In this document: one piece after another, positions 1 through 9,163 of the stretch
Numbering within the stretch: position 1 is the stretch's first letter
Layout: every line of letters starts with the position of its first letter
NCBI GenBank assembly: GCA_044340025.1
Contig: JBIIUJ010000008.1
Span: 1 to 39,649, forward strand
DNA length: 39,649 bases
Direction: 5' to 3'
Origin: JBIIUJ01 sp044340025
GTDB lineage: Bacteria > Pseudomonadota > Alphaproteobacteria > Caulobacterales > Aquidulcibacteraceae
The notes under the pieces: generated by a model
What the model was told of the DNA's origin: nothing
The model's input: the letters and a program-made list of their open reading frames with translations, nothing else
The model's database searches: none
Made by a program: the position numbers and the translations under genes

Positions 1-1055
1 CGGCAGGCGGGCGCTCTGATGCGGCCTATTTCCTCGCCGCCAATCGCAACAAGCGCTCCGTCACGCTGGATTTCACCCAAGCCGAGGGTCGCGCATTGCT
101 GCACCGGCTCGTGCCCACGTGTCAGATCGTGGTGGAGAATTTCAAGACTGGCGGACTGAAGAAATACGGGCTCGATTACGAGAGCCTCGCCGCGCTCAAT
201 CCGGCTGTGGTCTATTGCTCCATCACCGGCTTCGGCCAGACGGGGCCGTACGCGCCGCGCGCGGGCTACGACTATCTGATCCAGGCGATGGGGGGGCTGA
301 TGTCGATCACCGGCCAGCCAGACGGCGCGCCGGGCGCCGAGCCCATGAAGGTGGGCGTGGCGGTGGTGGACCTCTTCACCGGCATGTACGCGGCCAGCGG
401 CATCCTGGCGGCGCTTCGCCACGCCGAGCGCACAGGCCAAGGTCAGCACCTCGACGTGGCGCTGATGGATTGCCAGGCCGCGATGCTCGCCAATCAGGCG
501 CAGAACTGGTTTGTAGGCCAGAAGGCGCCCGGCCGGCTGGGCAATGCGCACCCGAATATCGTTCCCTATCAAGTGTTTGCGACCGCAGACGGGCATATCG
601 TCCTGGCCGTTGGCAATGACGGTCAGTTTCGCAGTTTCTGCGCTGTCGCAGGTGTCCCGGCGCTGTGCGAGGACCCGGCCTACGCGAAAAACGCTGATCG
701 GGTCGCCAACCGCGCCGCACTGGTGGCGTTGCTGGAACCGATCCTGAGAGCGCGCACGAGCCGCGACTGGATGGACGCGCTGGAGGCGGCCGGCGTGCCC
801 TGCGGGCCGATCAACACCATCGATCAGGTCTTCGCCGATCCCCAGGTGGTGGCGCGCGGGCTCGCCGTTTCGACGGACCGAGCCGATGTTGGTCCGCTCA
901 CGACGGTGGCGCATCCGGTGAAATACTCCGCCACCCCTGCAAGGGCGGAACGAGCCCCCCCGGCGCTGGGGGCCGATACGGGCTGGGCGCTCGGCGAATT
1001 GCTGGGGCTTTCGGCTGAAGAGCAAGCGGACTTGCGGGGCCGGGGCGTGGTGTAG
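1..1055 (+). CDS. CaiB/BaiF family class III CoA-transferase (5' truncated)
   Basis: The reading frame is open from base 3 to the TAG at 1053-1055, so the start lies outside the window. About 350 residues are visible; members usually have about 400, so roughly 50 N-terminal residues are missing. Family hallmarks seen are the GFGQTGPY motif and the segment VALMDCQAAML, whose Asp matches the catalytic aspartate that forms the acyl and CoA anhydride intermediates in formyl-CoA transferase. Family members move CoA between carboxylic acids in the cytosol as dimers of interlocked rings. The substrate cannot be read from this sequence. The gene converges on recG with 6 bp between the two stop codons. 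Confidence 0.92.
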   Translation, partial: AGGRSDAAYFLAANRNKRSVTLDFTQAEGRALLHRLVPTCQIVVENFKTGGLKKYGLDYESLAALNPAVVYCSITGFGQTGPYAPRAGYDYLIQAMGGLMSITGQPDGAPGAEPMKVGVAVVDLFTGMYAASGILAALRHAERTGQGQHLDVALMDCQAAMLANQAQNWFVGQKAPGRLGNAHPNIVPYQVFATADGHIVLAVGNDGQFRSFCAVAGVPALCEDPAYAKNADRVANRAALVALLEPILRARTSRDWMDALEAAGVPCGPINTIDQVFADPQVVARGLAVSTDRADVGPLTTVAHPVKYSATPARAERAPPALGADTGWALGELLGLSAEEQADLRGRGVV

Positions 1056-1061
1056 GCCCGC

Positions 1062-3146
1062 CTATCCCGACCGCAGGAGGGCGGCCGCGTCCTGCTGGCC
1101 AAACAGCCAGAGCGCGGCAAGCGCGGCCTTGCCGCGCGGGGAGGCCAGCTTCGGGTCCTGCGCCAGCAGCGCCAGAGCATCCTCGCGCGCGGCCTCCTGC
1201 AGATCGGCATGCTCGAACGGATCGGCGAAGCGATAGGCCGGCAGGCCCGCCTGACGCACGCCCAGAACATCGCCTGCGCCGCGCAATTCCCAGTCGATTT
1301 CAGCGATCAGGAAGCCATCGTCTGTCTCGCGCAGCGCTTCCAGCCGGCGCTTGGCGGTTTCGCCCAAGGGCGCCTGATAGAGCAGGATGCAGGCCCCCGC
1401 CTTGCCGCCCCGGCCCACCCGCCCGCGCAACTGATGCAATTGCGCCAGGCCAAAGCGCTCTGCGTGCTCGATCACCATGACGCTGGCCTCGGGCACGTCC
1501 ACGCCGACCTCGATCACGGTGGTGGCGACAAGGATTTTCGAAGTCCCCTCGCGGAAGGCTTCCATCGCGGCGTCCTTGCGGCGCGGCGGCATCTGGCCAT
1601 GCGCCAGCGCGACGGTCTCGCCAAACCGGGCCTCAAGGGCGGCGAACCGCTCCTCGGCGGCGGAAAGATCGAGCAGCTCGTTCTCCGCCACCATGGGACA
1701 GACCCAATAGACCCGGTCGTCGCGTGCGATGGCGCGCGCCACCGCGCCGGTCAGCTCCTCCATCCGTTCCAGCGGCAGCGCGCGTGTGGCGATCGGCTGG
1801 CGGCCGGGCGGCTTCTCATCGAGGCGCGAGACGTCGAGATCGCCATAGGCCGTCAGCTCCAGCGTGCGCGGGATGGGCGTGGCGCTCATCGCGAGCGCAT
1901 GGGGCGCCTGCCCCTTGGCCATCAGGCGGCGCCGGTCCGCGACGCCGAAGCGGTGCTGCTCATCCACCACCACGAGGCCGAGCTTGTGAAAGGCCACCGC
2001 GTCCTGAAACAGCGCGTGCGTGCCGCACACCGCATGGATCGCGCCGCAGGCGAGATCGTCCAGCAGGCGCGCGCGGCCGGCGCCGGTGTCGCGCCCGGTC
2101 AGCGTTTCCAGCCGCAGGCCGGCCGCCGCCAGCAGCGGCTTCAGACCTGCGCCATGCTGTCGCGCGAGCAGGTCGGTCGGGGCCATCAGCGCGGCCTGAA
2201 AGCCGCCTTCTGCTGCGCGCGCCATCGCCCAGGCCGCCACCAGCGTCTTGCCCGCGCCCACATCGCCCTGAAGCAGCCGCGCCATGGCGGAGGGGCGGGC
2301 CATGTCGGCGCCGATCTCGGCAAAGGCGCGCTTCTGGGCGCCCGTCGGCTGATAGGGCAGGGCCTCCAGCAAAGGGGCGGTGAAGCGGCCGTCGCCAGCG
2401 ATCGCAGCGCCAGGCGCGGCCCGCCGTTCCATCGCCGAGAGGCCATAGCCCAGCTGGCGGGCGAAATGCTCGTCATACGCCAGCCGCTGGCGCGCGGGGG
2501 CCTTTGGGCTGAGATCGACCGCGCTTTCAGGGGCGTGCAGGCGGGCCAGCGCATCGGCGAAGCCCGGCCAGGCGCGCCGCGCCAGCCGCTCGGGCGCAAG
2601 CCACTCAAGCCCACGCGGCGCAAGCCGTGCGGCGGCCTCGGCCGCCCGCTGGGCGACCTTGAGCGACAGGCCGGCGGTGAGGGGATAGACAGGCTCCACC
2701 CGCGCCACCCGGTCGATCTCCTCCGGCGGCGCGATCGCGGCCGGGTGGGTCATCTGGCGTTCGTTGCCAAACACCGTCACCTCGCCAGACATGACCCGTA
2801 GAGCCCCCACGGGCAGAGCCCCGGCGAGATGCTCGCGATTGGGGTTGAAGAACACCAGTGTCAGAAAGCCTGTCTCGTCGGCCATCCGCACGCGATAGGG
2901 CCGCTTTGCACCGGCTGGCGGCTCATGGCGCTCCACGCGGGCCAGGATCGTGACAGGCGCGCCGGCGGGCGCATCGGCGATCGCGGCGCGCAGGCGGCGA
3001 TCCACCACGCCGGTGGGCGCTGTGAAGGCGATATCGCGCACCAGCGGCCCGCCGGCGACCTTTTCCAGAAGCGCGGCGAGCCGCGGCCCCACGCCTTTCA
3101 GCGTCGTGAGCGGCGCAAAGAAGGCGTTGAGCTCGGGCGGGCGCAT
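1062..3146 (-). CDS. recG: ATP-dependent DNA helicase RecG
   Basis: This 694-residue protein has the full RecG layout. An N-terminal wedge/OB-fold region (about residues 10-150) precedes two superfamily 2 helicase domains. Visible motifs are Walker A GDVGAGKT (294-301), the DEQH box (395-398), SATPIPRT (421-428) and QLRGRVGRG near residue 590. RecG is a monomeric double-stranded DNA translocase that remodels stalled replication forks and branch-migrates Holliday junctions. The length fits the family (about 690). The ATG at 3146 is followed directly by recognisable sequence. The gene is divergent from dnaG, with 106 bp between the starts and no convincing promoter visible for either. Confidence 0.97.
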   Translation of the reverse strand: MRPPELNAFFAPLTTLKGVGPRLAALLEKVAGGPLVRDIAFTAPTGVVDRRLRAAIADAPAGAPVTILARVERHEPPAGAKRPYRVRMADETGFLTLVFFNPNREHLAGALPVGALRVMSGEVTVFGNERQMTHPAAIAPPEEIDRVARVEPVYPLTAGLSLKVAQRAAEAAARLAPRGLEWLAPERLARRAWPGFADALARLHAPESAVDLSPKAPARQRLAYDEHFARQLGYGLSAMERRAAPGAAIAGDGRFTAPLLEALPYQPTGAQKRAFAEIGADMARPSAMARLLQGDVGAGKTLVAAWAMARAAEGGFQAALMAPTDLLARQHGAGLKPLLAAAGLRLETLTGRDTGAGRARLLDDLACGAIHAVCGTHALFQDAVAFHKLGLVVVDEQHRFGVADRRRLMAKGQAPHALAMSATPIPRTLELTAYGDLDVSRLDEKPPGRQPIATRALPLERMEELTGAVARAIARDDRVYWVCPMVAENELLDLSAAEERFAALEARFGETVALAHGQMPPRRKDAAMEAFREGTSKILVATTVIEVGVDVPEASVMVIEHAERFGLAQLHQLRGRVGRGGKAGACILLYQAPLGETAKRRLEALRETDDGFLIAEIDWELRGAGDVLGVRQAGLPAYRFADPFEHADLQEAAREDALALLAQDPKLASPRGKAALAALWLFGQQDAAALLRSG

Positions 3147-3252
3147 CGGGGCTGCTCTATCGCGATTTTCACGCGTCGGGGAGGCGTGCGCCGTCGTGGA
3201 GTGCTGTCTGCGTACGCTTCCTCAGAGCCCGCCGGCGCCGTAGCGTTCGCGC

Positions 3253-5103
3253 ATGCGCTTTTCCCAGACCTTCCTGGACGAGCTGTTCGCCCGGACCTCG
3301 ATCACGGCGGTGGTCGGCCGGCGCGTGAGCTGGGACAAGCGCAAGTCCAACCCCGCGCGCGGCGACATGTGGGCCTGCTGCCCGTTTCACGGTGAGAGGA
3401 GCCCGAGTTTCCACGTGGAGGAGGCCAAGGGCCGCTTCTACTGCTTTGGCTGCCAGGAGAAAGGCAATGCGATCGACTTCGTGATGAAGATGGATCGGCT
3501 GAGCTTTCCCGAGGCGGTGGAAGCGCTGGCCGCGGAAGCTGGCCTGCAGCTTCCCGCCCGAAGCGAGCGCGCCCCCCAGGAGGAGCAGGCGCGCAAGGGC
3601 GCTCTCGATGCGCTGGAAGAAGCCGCCCGGCACTTCGAGCGCGCGCTGCGCGGACCCGCCGGGGCGGCTGCGCGTGCCTATCTGATCGGTCGTGGCCTGC
3701 CTGAGGAGGCTTGGGGCCGCTTTCGGCTGGGCTTTGCCCCGGAGGCGCGCGACGGCCTGAAACAGGCGCTGGAGCAGCGCGGCATTTCCCTCGCCGCCCA
3801 GATCGAGGCTGGCCTTCTGATCCAGCCCGACGATGGGCGCAGCCCCTATGACCGCTTCCGCGACCGGATCATGTTTCCCATCGAGGATGCGCGCGGCCGC
3901 GTGATCGCCTTCGGTGGCCGGGCGATGGCGAAGGACGCCCAGGCCAAATACCTCAACAGCCCCGAGACGCCGCTCTTTTCCAAGGGGCGCACGCTCTACC
4001 GCCTGGCCCAGGCGCGCCAGACGCTGGCGAAGGCCGCGCGTGAGGCCCCGCCGCCCCTCATCGTGGCGGAAGGCTACATGGACGTGATCGCGCTCGAGCG
4101 GGCGGGCTTTCCCGCCGTGGCCCCGCTCGGCACCGCCGTCACGGAAGACCAGATCCGGCTGCTCTGGAAACTGAGCCCGGAGCCGATCCTCTGCCTCGAT
4201 GGCGACAAGGCCGGCCAGGCGGCAGCGGGCCGGGCGCTGGAGCGCGCTCTGCCGCTGCTGGAGCCGGGCAAGAGCCTTCGCTTTGTCACGCTGCCCGGCG
4301 GCAAAGACCCCGACGACCTGCTGCGCGAGGCGGGGGCAGGGGCCATGAGCACTGCGCTGGAGGGGGCCGAGCCGCTGATCGATGCGGCCTGGAGGCGGCT
4401 GGTCTCGACCGGCCCGGTCGATACCCCGGAGCGGCGGGCCAGTCTGAAAGCGCGGGCGCGCGCGCTGGCGCAAGGAATCCAGAACCCGGATGTGCGCGAG
4501 GCCTATCGCGCGGCCTTTGACGAGCGGTTCGACAGATTGTTTCCCGCCCGGCCGGCACGACCGCGCAGCGCTCCGCGCGGCGCTCGCGGCTGGTCTGACG
4601 CGCCGATGCCTGCAACGCCGGAGCTGAAGGCGCGCTCGCGCGCGCCTGCGCCGCGCCGCTTGATCGAGCTGGTGTGCGCCCCTTTTGCGGCCCCGGGGCT
4701 GCTTGCAGACGCCGAAGAGGTCTATGCCGGGTTGACGATCTCTGATCCCGCCCTTGACGCGATCCGCGACGCCACACTACAGGCATGGAACCCGGGGACC
4801 CTGCGCCTTGAAAAGCAAGACGTGCGACGCCATCTCGAACGCCGCGGAGCGGCGGACGCTCTCTCCCTTTTGGAGACTGCCATGACGAGCGGGCTGAACC
4901 CCTATGCCCGGTCCGACGTCGCGCCGGCTCTTTGGCGTGCAGGCCTCTCGGCCTGGGAACTGGACATGGATCTTGAGCGCGCCCGAGACGATGCCCGCGG
5001 CGGCGACCCGGCCGCACTCGACAGGCTGACCCGGCTGCTCGCCGAAAAGCGTGCTTCCAGTTCGGCCAGCGCAGACATATCGGGCGCCGACAGCCCGCAT
5101 TGA
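3253..5103 (+). CDS. dnaG: DNA primase DnaG
   Basis: This 616-residue primase synthesises RNA primers at the replication fork. A CHC2 zinc finger is visible with ligands Cys43, His46, Cys64 and Cys67 (CPFH, then CFGC). It is followed by the catalytic core with the TOPRIM signature AEGYMDV and the DGDKAG metal-binding segment, and by a C-terminal region that should carry the helicase-binding domain. The start is well fixed because an in-frame TAG lies at 3241-3243, only three codons upstream. No purine-rich Shine-Dalgarno sequence precedes it, which suggests weak translation, as expected for a low-abundance primase. rpoD follows 55 bp downstream, giving the dnaG-rpoD part of the macromolecular synthesis operon; rpsU is not upstream. 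Confidence 0.97.
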   Translation: MRFSQTFLDELFARTSITAVVGRRVSWDKRKSNPARGDMWACCPFHGERSPSFHVEEAKGRFYCFGCQEKGNAIDFVMKMDRLSFPEAVEALAAEAGLQLPARSERAPQEEQARKGALDALEEAARHFERALRGPAGAAARAYLIGRGLPEEAWGRFRLGFAPEARDGLKQALEQRGISLAAQIEAGLLIQPDDGRSPYDRFRDRIMFPIEDARGRVIAFGGRAMAKDAQAKYLNSPETPLFSKGRTLYRLAQARQTLAKAAREAPPPLIVAEGYMDVIALERAGFPAVAPLGTAVTEDQIRLLWKLSPEPILCLDGDKAGQAAAGRALERALPLLEPGKSLRFVTLPGGKDPDDLLREAGAGAMSTALEGAEPLIDAAWRRLVSTGPVDTPERRASLKARARALAQGIQNPDVREAYRAAFDERFDRLFPARPARPRSAPRGARGWSDAPMPATPELKARSRAPAPRRLIELVCAPFAAPGLLADAEEVYAGLTISDPALDAIRDATLQAWNPGTLRLEKQDVRRHLERRGAADALSLLETAMTSGLNPYARSDVAPALWRAGLSAWELDMDLERARDDARGGDPAALDRLTRLLAEKRASSSASADISGADSPH

Positions 5104-5158
5104 CCCTCTATCGCTCCTGCGCGCGGCGGCCCGCGCGCCCGGAGACGGGACCACCTTG

Positions 5159-7111
<1,953 letters not shown>

Positions 7112-7146
7112 GTCAGGGGATGCGGCGCTTTTCAACCGCTCCGACC

Positions 7147-7163
7147 GGCGCCATGCTGGCGCC
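7147..7163 (+). other. Perfect inverted repeat abutting the start of the DUF962 gene
   Basis: GGCGCC (7147-7152), a 5-base loop and GGCGCC (7158-7163) sit immediately before the ATG at 7164. The 9-mer GGCGCCATG therefore occurs twice, 11 bp apart. The first ATG (7153) is not in frame with the gene. The stem occupies the place where a Shine-Dalgarno sequence would be. It could also be chance in GC-rich DNA. Confidence 0.4.
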
Positions 7164-7487
7164 ATGACCGACGCAAGCGCGCCCCCCGAACGCTACCAGA
7201 GCTTTGCCGCCTTCTATCCGTTCTATATCGGCGAGCACCAAAATCCCACGAGCCGCCGGCTGCATGTCGTGGGCACGGGGTTGTCTTTGCTCTGTTTTCT
7301 GGCCGGATTGGTCACGCAGGACTGGCGGCTTTTCCTCGCCGCCCCGATCTGTGGCTATGCTTTCGCCTGGATCGGTCATGCGTTCTTTGAAAAAAATCGG
7401 CCCGCCACCTTCACCTATCCGCTCTGGAGCCTGATGGGGGATTTCAGGATGGCGTTCGAGGTGGCGACGGGCAGGCGCGCCTGGTAG
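7164..7487 (+). CDS. Mpo1-like (DUF962) small membrane protein
   Basis: This 107-residue protein matches the DUF962/Mpo1-like family. Visible are the N-terminal IGEHQNPTSRRLHVVGT segment, two hydrophobic stretches (about residues 40-55 and 57-75), and the hallmark GHAFFEKNRPATFTYPLWSL followed by GDFRMAF. In yeast, Mpo1 is an iron-dependent dioxygenase acting on 2-hydroxy fatty acids in phytosphingosine breakdown. The conserved histidines (GEH, RLH, GH) fit a metal site. The bacterial role is inferred only from the family. The gene lies 52 bp after rpoD on the same strand, with no Shine-Dalgarno sequence and a GGCGCC inverted repeat touching its start. A strong hairpin follows the stop. Confidence 0.88.
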   Translation: MTDASAPPERYQSFAAFYPFYIGEHQNPTSRRLHVVGTGLSLLCFLAGLVTQDWRLFLAAPICGYAFAWIGHAFFEKNRPATFTYPLWSLMGDFRMAFEVATGRRAW

Positions 7488-7493
7488 CGCAGC

Positions 7494-7523
7494 CTCCGGG
7501 TGCGGCCAGAACCGCACCCGGAG
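7494..7523. terminator. Probable bidirectional terminator hairpin
   Basis: A perfect 12-bp inverted repeat (CTCCGGGTGCGG and its complement) with a 6-base loop lies between two convergent genes, the DUF962 gene ending at 7487 and the terC-like gene ending at 7535. It has no long U-tract on either side. Position and stem strength make shared termination the best reading. Confidence 0.75.
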
Positions 7524-7534
7524 ACCGCGTTGTC

Positions 7535-8569
7535 CTACTCCGCCGCGACGTCGGCTGGCTTCTTGGCGTCCTTGCCGGTCTTCCACAGCGAGAAGATGAT
7601 CGCCCCGCCGATCAGCGTGAGGGTGGCGATCAGCGACCAGTGCGGCTCCAGATAGGGCACCAGCTTCAGCTCCTTGTTGAGGCCGAAGTTCCAGATGATC
7701 TTGATCCCGATCAGGACGAGCACGAGCGACAGCCCGTATTTCAGATACTTGAACCGCTCCACCGCGGCCGCCAGCATGAAATACATCGAGCGCAGGCCAA
7801 GAATGGCGAAGATGTTCGACGTATAGACGATGAACGGATCCTGCGTGACGGCAAAGATCGCTGGCACCGAATCCACTGCGAAGATCACGTCCACGATCTC
7901 CACCATGCACAAGGCCAGAAACAGCGGCGTCGCCCAGGTGACGAGCTTGCCGGTGGCGGGGTCAGGCTTCTTCACGAAGAAGTTGTGGTTTTCGATCGTC
8001 TCGGTCACGCGCATGCGTTTCTTGAGGAAGATCAGGATCTTGTTGTCCTCGAGGTTCATCTCGTGATCGCCGCCGGAGACCATCTTCCAGCCCGTGAAGA
8101 TCAGGAAGGCAGCGAAGATGAACAGCACCCAGGTGAACTCGTTCACCACCGCAGCGCCCAGCGAGATGAAGATGCCTCGGAAGACGATCGCCCCGATGAT
8201 CCCCCAGAACAGCACGCGGTGCTGATATTCGCGCGGCACCGCGAAATAGGTGAAGATCATTGAAATCACGAAGATATTGTCGAACGCCAACGACGTTTCG
8301 AGCAGATAGCCGGTGAAGAACTGGATCGTCGCCTGCGCCTGTGTCGTACCCTCCGGCGGCTCGTAGAAGAAATAGATCCAGACCCCGAACGCGATGGCGA
8401 GGGAGGCGAAGCTTGCCCACATGATTGCGCTTTTCTTTGCAGAAACAACGCCGTCCTTGCGGTTGAGCAGGCCGAGATCGACCCAGAGCAAAAACAGAAT
8501 GAAGCTGAGAAAGGCGGCCCAGAGCCAGATCGGCTGGCTGAGATATTCCGCCTGAAGGAAGGCCGGCAT
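7535..8569 (-). CDS. TerC/Alx family integral membrane protein
   Basis: This 344-residue protein of the TerC family has about nine hydrophobic segments from residue 15 onward. Family hallmarks include the acidic intramembrane motif AFDNIFVISMIFTYF, and AVDSVPAIFAVTQDPFIVYTS further on. Members such as E. coli Alx are linked to manganese homeostasis and alkaline response, and TerC itself to tellurite resistance. Export of Mn2+ is the better supported role for Alx-like proteins. An AGGAG Shine-Dalgarno sequence sits 8 bp before the ATG at 8569. The 291-bp upstream region is unusually structured (see the hairpin and repeat entries). The exact ion specificity cannot be told from the sequence. Confidence 0.93.
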   Translation of the reverse strand: MPAFLQAEYLSQPIWLWAAFLSFILFLLWVDLGLLNRKDGVVSAKKSAIMWASFASLAIAFGVWIYFFYEPPEGTTQAQATIQFFTGYLLETSLAFDNIFVISMIFTYFAVPREYQHRVLFWGIIGAIVFRGIFISLGAAVVNEFTWVLFIFAAFLIFTGWKMVSGGDHEMNLEDNKILIFLKKRMRVTETIENHNFFVKKPDPATGKLVTWATPLFLALCMVEIVDVIFAVDSVPAIFAVTQDPFIVYTSNIFAILGLRSMYFMLAAAVERFKYLKYGLSLVLVLIGIKIIWNFGLNKELKLVPYLEPHWSLIATLTLIGGAIIFSLWKTGKDAKKPADVAAE

Positions 8570-8631
8570 CGGTCGGCTCCTGAAGCGAGGACGCGCCGCG
8601 GCCGCGCGATGGGGGTGAGTGCGCCGACATC

Positions 8632-8651
8632 ACGCATGCCGCCGCATGCGT
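8632..8651 (-). promoter_or_regulatory. Hairpin in the terC-like leader, with candidate promoter upstream
   Basis: ACGCATGC, a 4-base loop and GCATGCGT form a perfect 8-bp stem 63 bp upstream of the start codon. On the minus strand a TTGACC (8707-8702) with a weak CATGTG at 17-bp spacing (8684-8679) could be a promoter, giving a leader of about 100 nt that contains this hairpin. TerC/Alx genes in other bacteria are often controlled by the yybP-ykoY manganese riboswitch from such a leader, but I cannot find its conserved GGGGAGUAG or GCGAGACC segments. The structure is seen; regulation is inferred. Confidence 0.4.
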
Positions 8652-8774
8652 CAGAGGGGCCCGGATCGCGAGGACGCTCACATGTTGGTGATGCGCGGCG
8701 CGGTCAAGCGATTTTGATCGATGTTGGCAGCCTGGCCGCACTTCGATCGCCTGTTGAGCGCGGCCAGGCGAGGT

Positions 8775-8839
8775 TTTCGTACCGTGGCCTGCCGGCGACG
8801 TGCAGTTTCATGCAGTTTCATGCAGTTTCATACCGTGCC
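8775..8839. repeat. Triplicate 10-bp direct repeat flanked by a 14-bp near-repeat
   Basis: Three exact, adjoining copies of TGCAGTTTCA occupy 8801-8830. The last copy runs into TTTCATACCGTGCC (8826-8839). A near-copy of that 14-mer, TTTCGTACCGTGGC (12 of 14 identical), lies at 8775-8788, exactly 51 bp away, about five helical turns. The block lies between the end of the 100-residue unknown gene (8861) and the terC-like gene start (8569), upstream of the candidate terC promoter. A 10-bp period puts each unit on the same DNA face, which suits a regulator binding direct repeats. Confidence 0.7.
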
Positions 8840-8860
8840 GCCACCGGATCAGGCGGCCGC

Positions 8861-9163
8861 TCAGTCTTCCTCGCGCATCGGCCCGAGCACGCGATTCACG
8901 AAGGCGGCGAGCTCTTCCTCGCGCCTGGCTGCGGCGGCCTCTGCGTGGGCGCGCACCTCAGCGGCGGTGAGCGCGCCCTTGGCGTCGGCGGCTTCCAGAA
9001 GGGTGGCGAGCTGTTCCTTCACCACCCACACCTCCCCGGCCAGGCGGGTGAACGCAGCCGCGAACCTGTCCATCGCGGGGTCTGTGAAAAAGGCGGCCCG
9101 GCCATCGGGACCATAGATCGGTCCGGGAGCGTCGGCGGGCTCCAGCGTCTCGTCCATCGCCAT
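8861..9163 (-). CDS. Small protein of unknown function coupled to a methyltransferase
   Basis: This frame encodes a 100-residue soluble protein that I do not recognise. The N-terminus contains GPIYGPDGRAAFFTDPAMDRF. The rest is strongly helical and charged, rich in Ala and Glu, ending VNRVLGPMREED, with no membrane segment and no cysteine. I chose the ATG at 9163 because it shares its first base with the last base of the upstream methyltransferase stop (TGATG) and has GGAAG 5 bp before it. ATGs at 9175 and 9157 are alternatives. Such coupling usually means near-equal production with the upstream protein, so a partner or regulatory subunit of the methyltransferase is a fair guess, not a finding. 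Confidence 0.75.
   Translation of the reverse strand: MAMDETLEPADAPGPIYGPDGRAAFFTDPAMDRFAAAFTRLAGEVWVVKEQLATLLEAADAKGALTAAEVRAHAEAAAARREEELAAFVNRVLGPMREED

Noticed and set aside
8632..8651. The ACGCATGC hairpin as a terminator of the 100-residue gene
   Set aside because: It lies over 200 bp downstream of that gene's stop and has no T-run on the minus strand.
8570..8760. yybP-ykoY manganese riboswitch before the terC-like gene
   Set aside because: Expected from the gene family, but the conserved loop segments are not present in the minus-strand sequence as far as I can read it.
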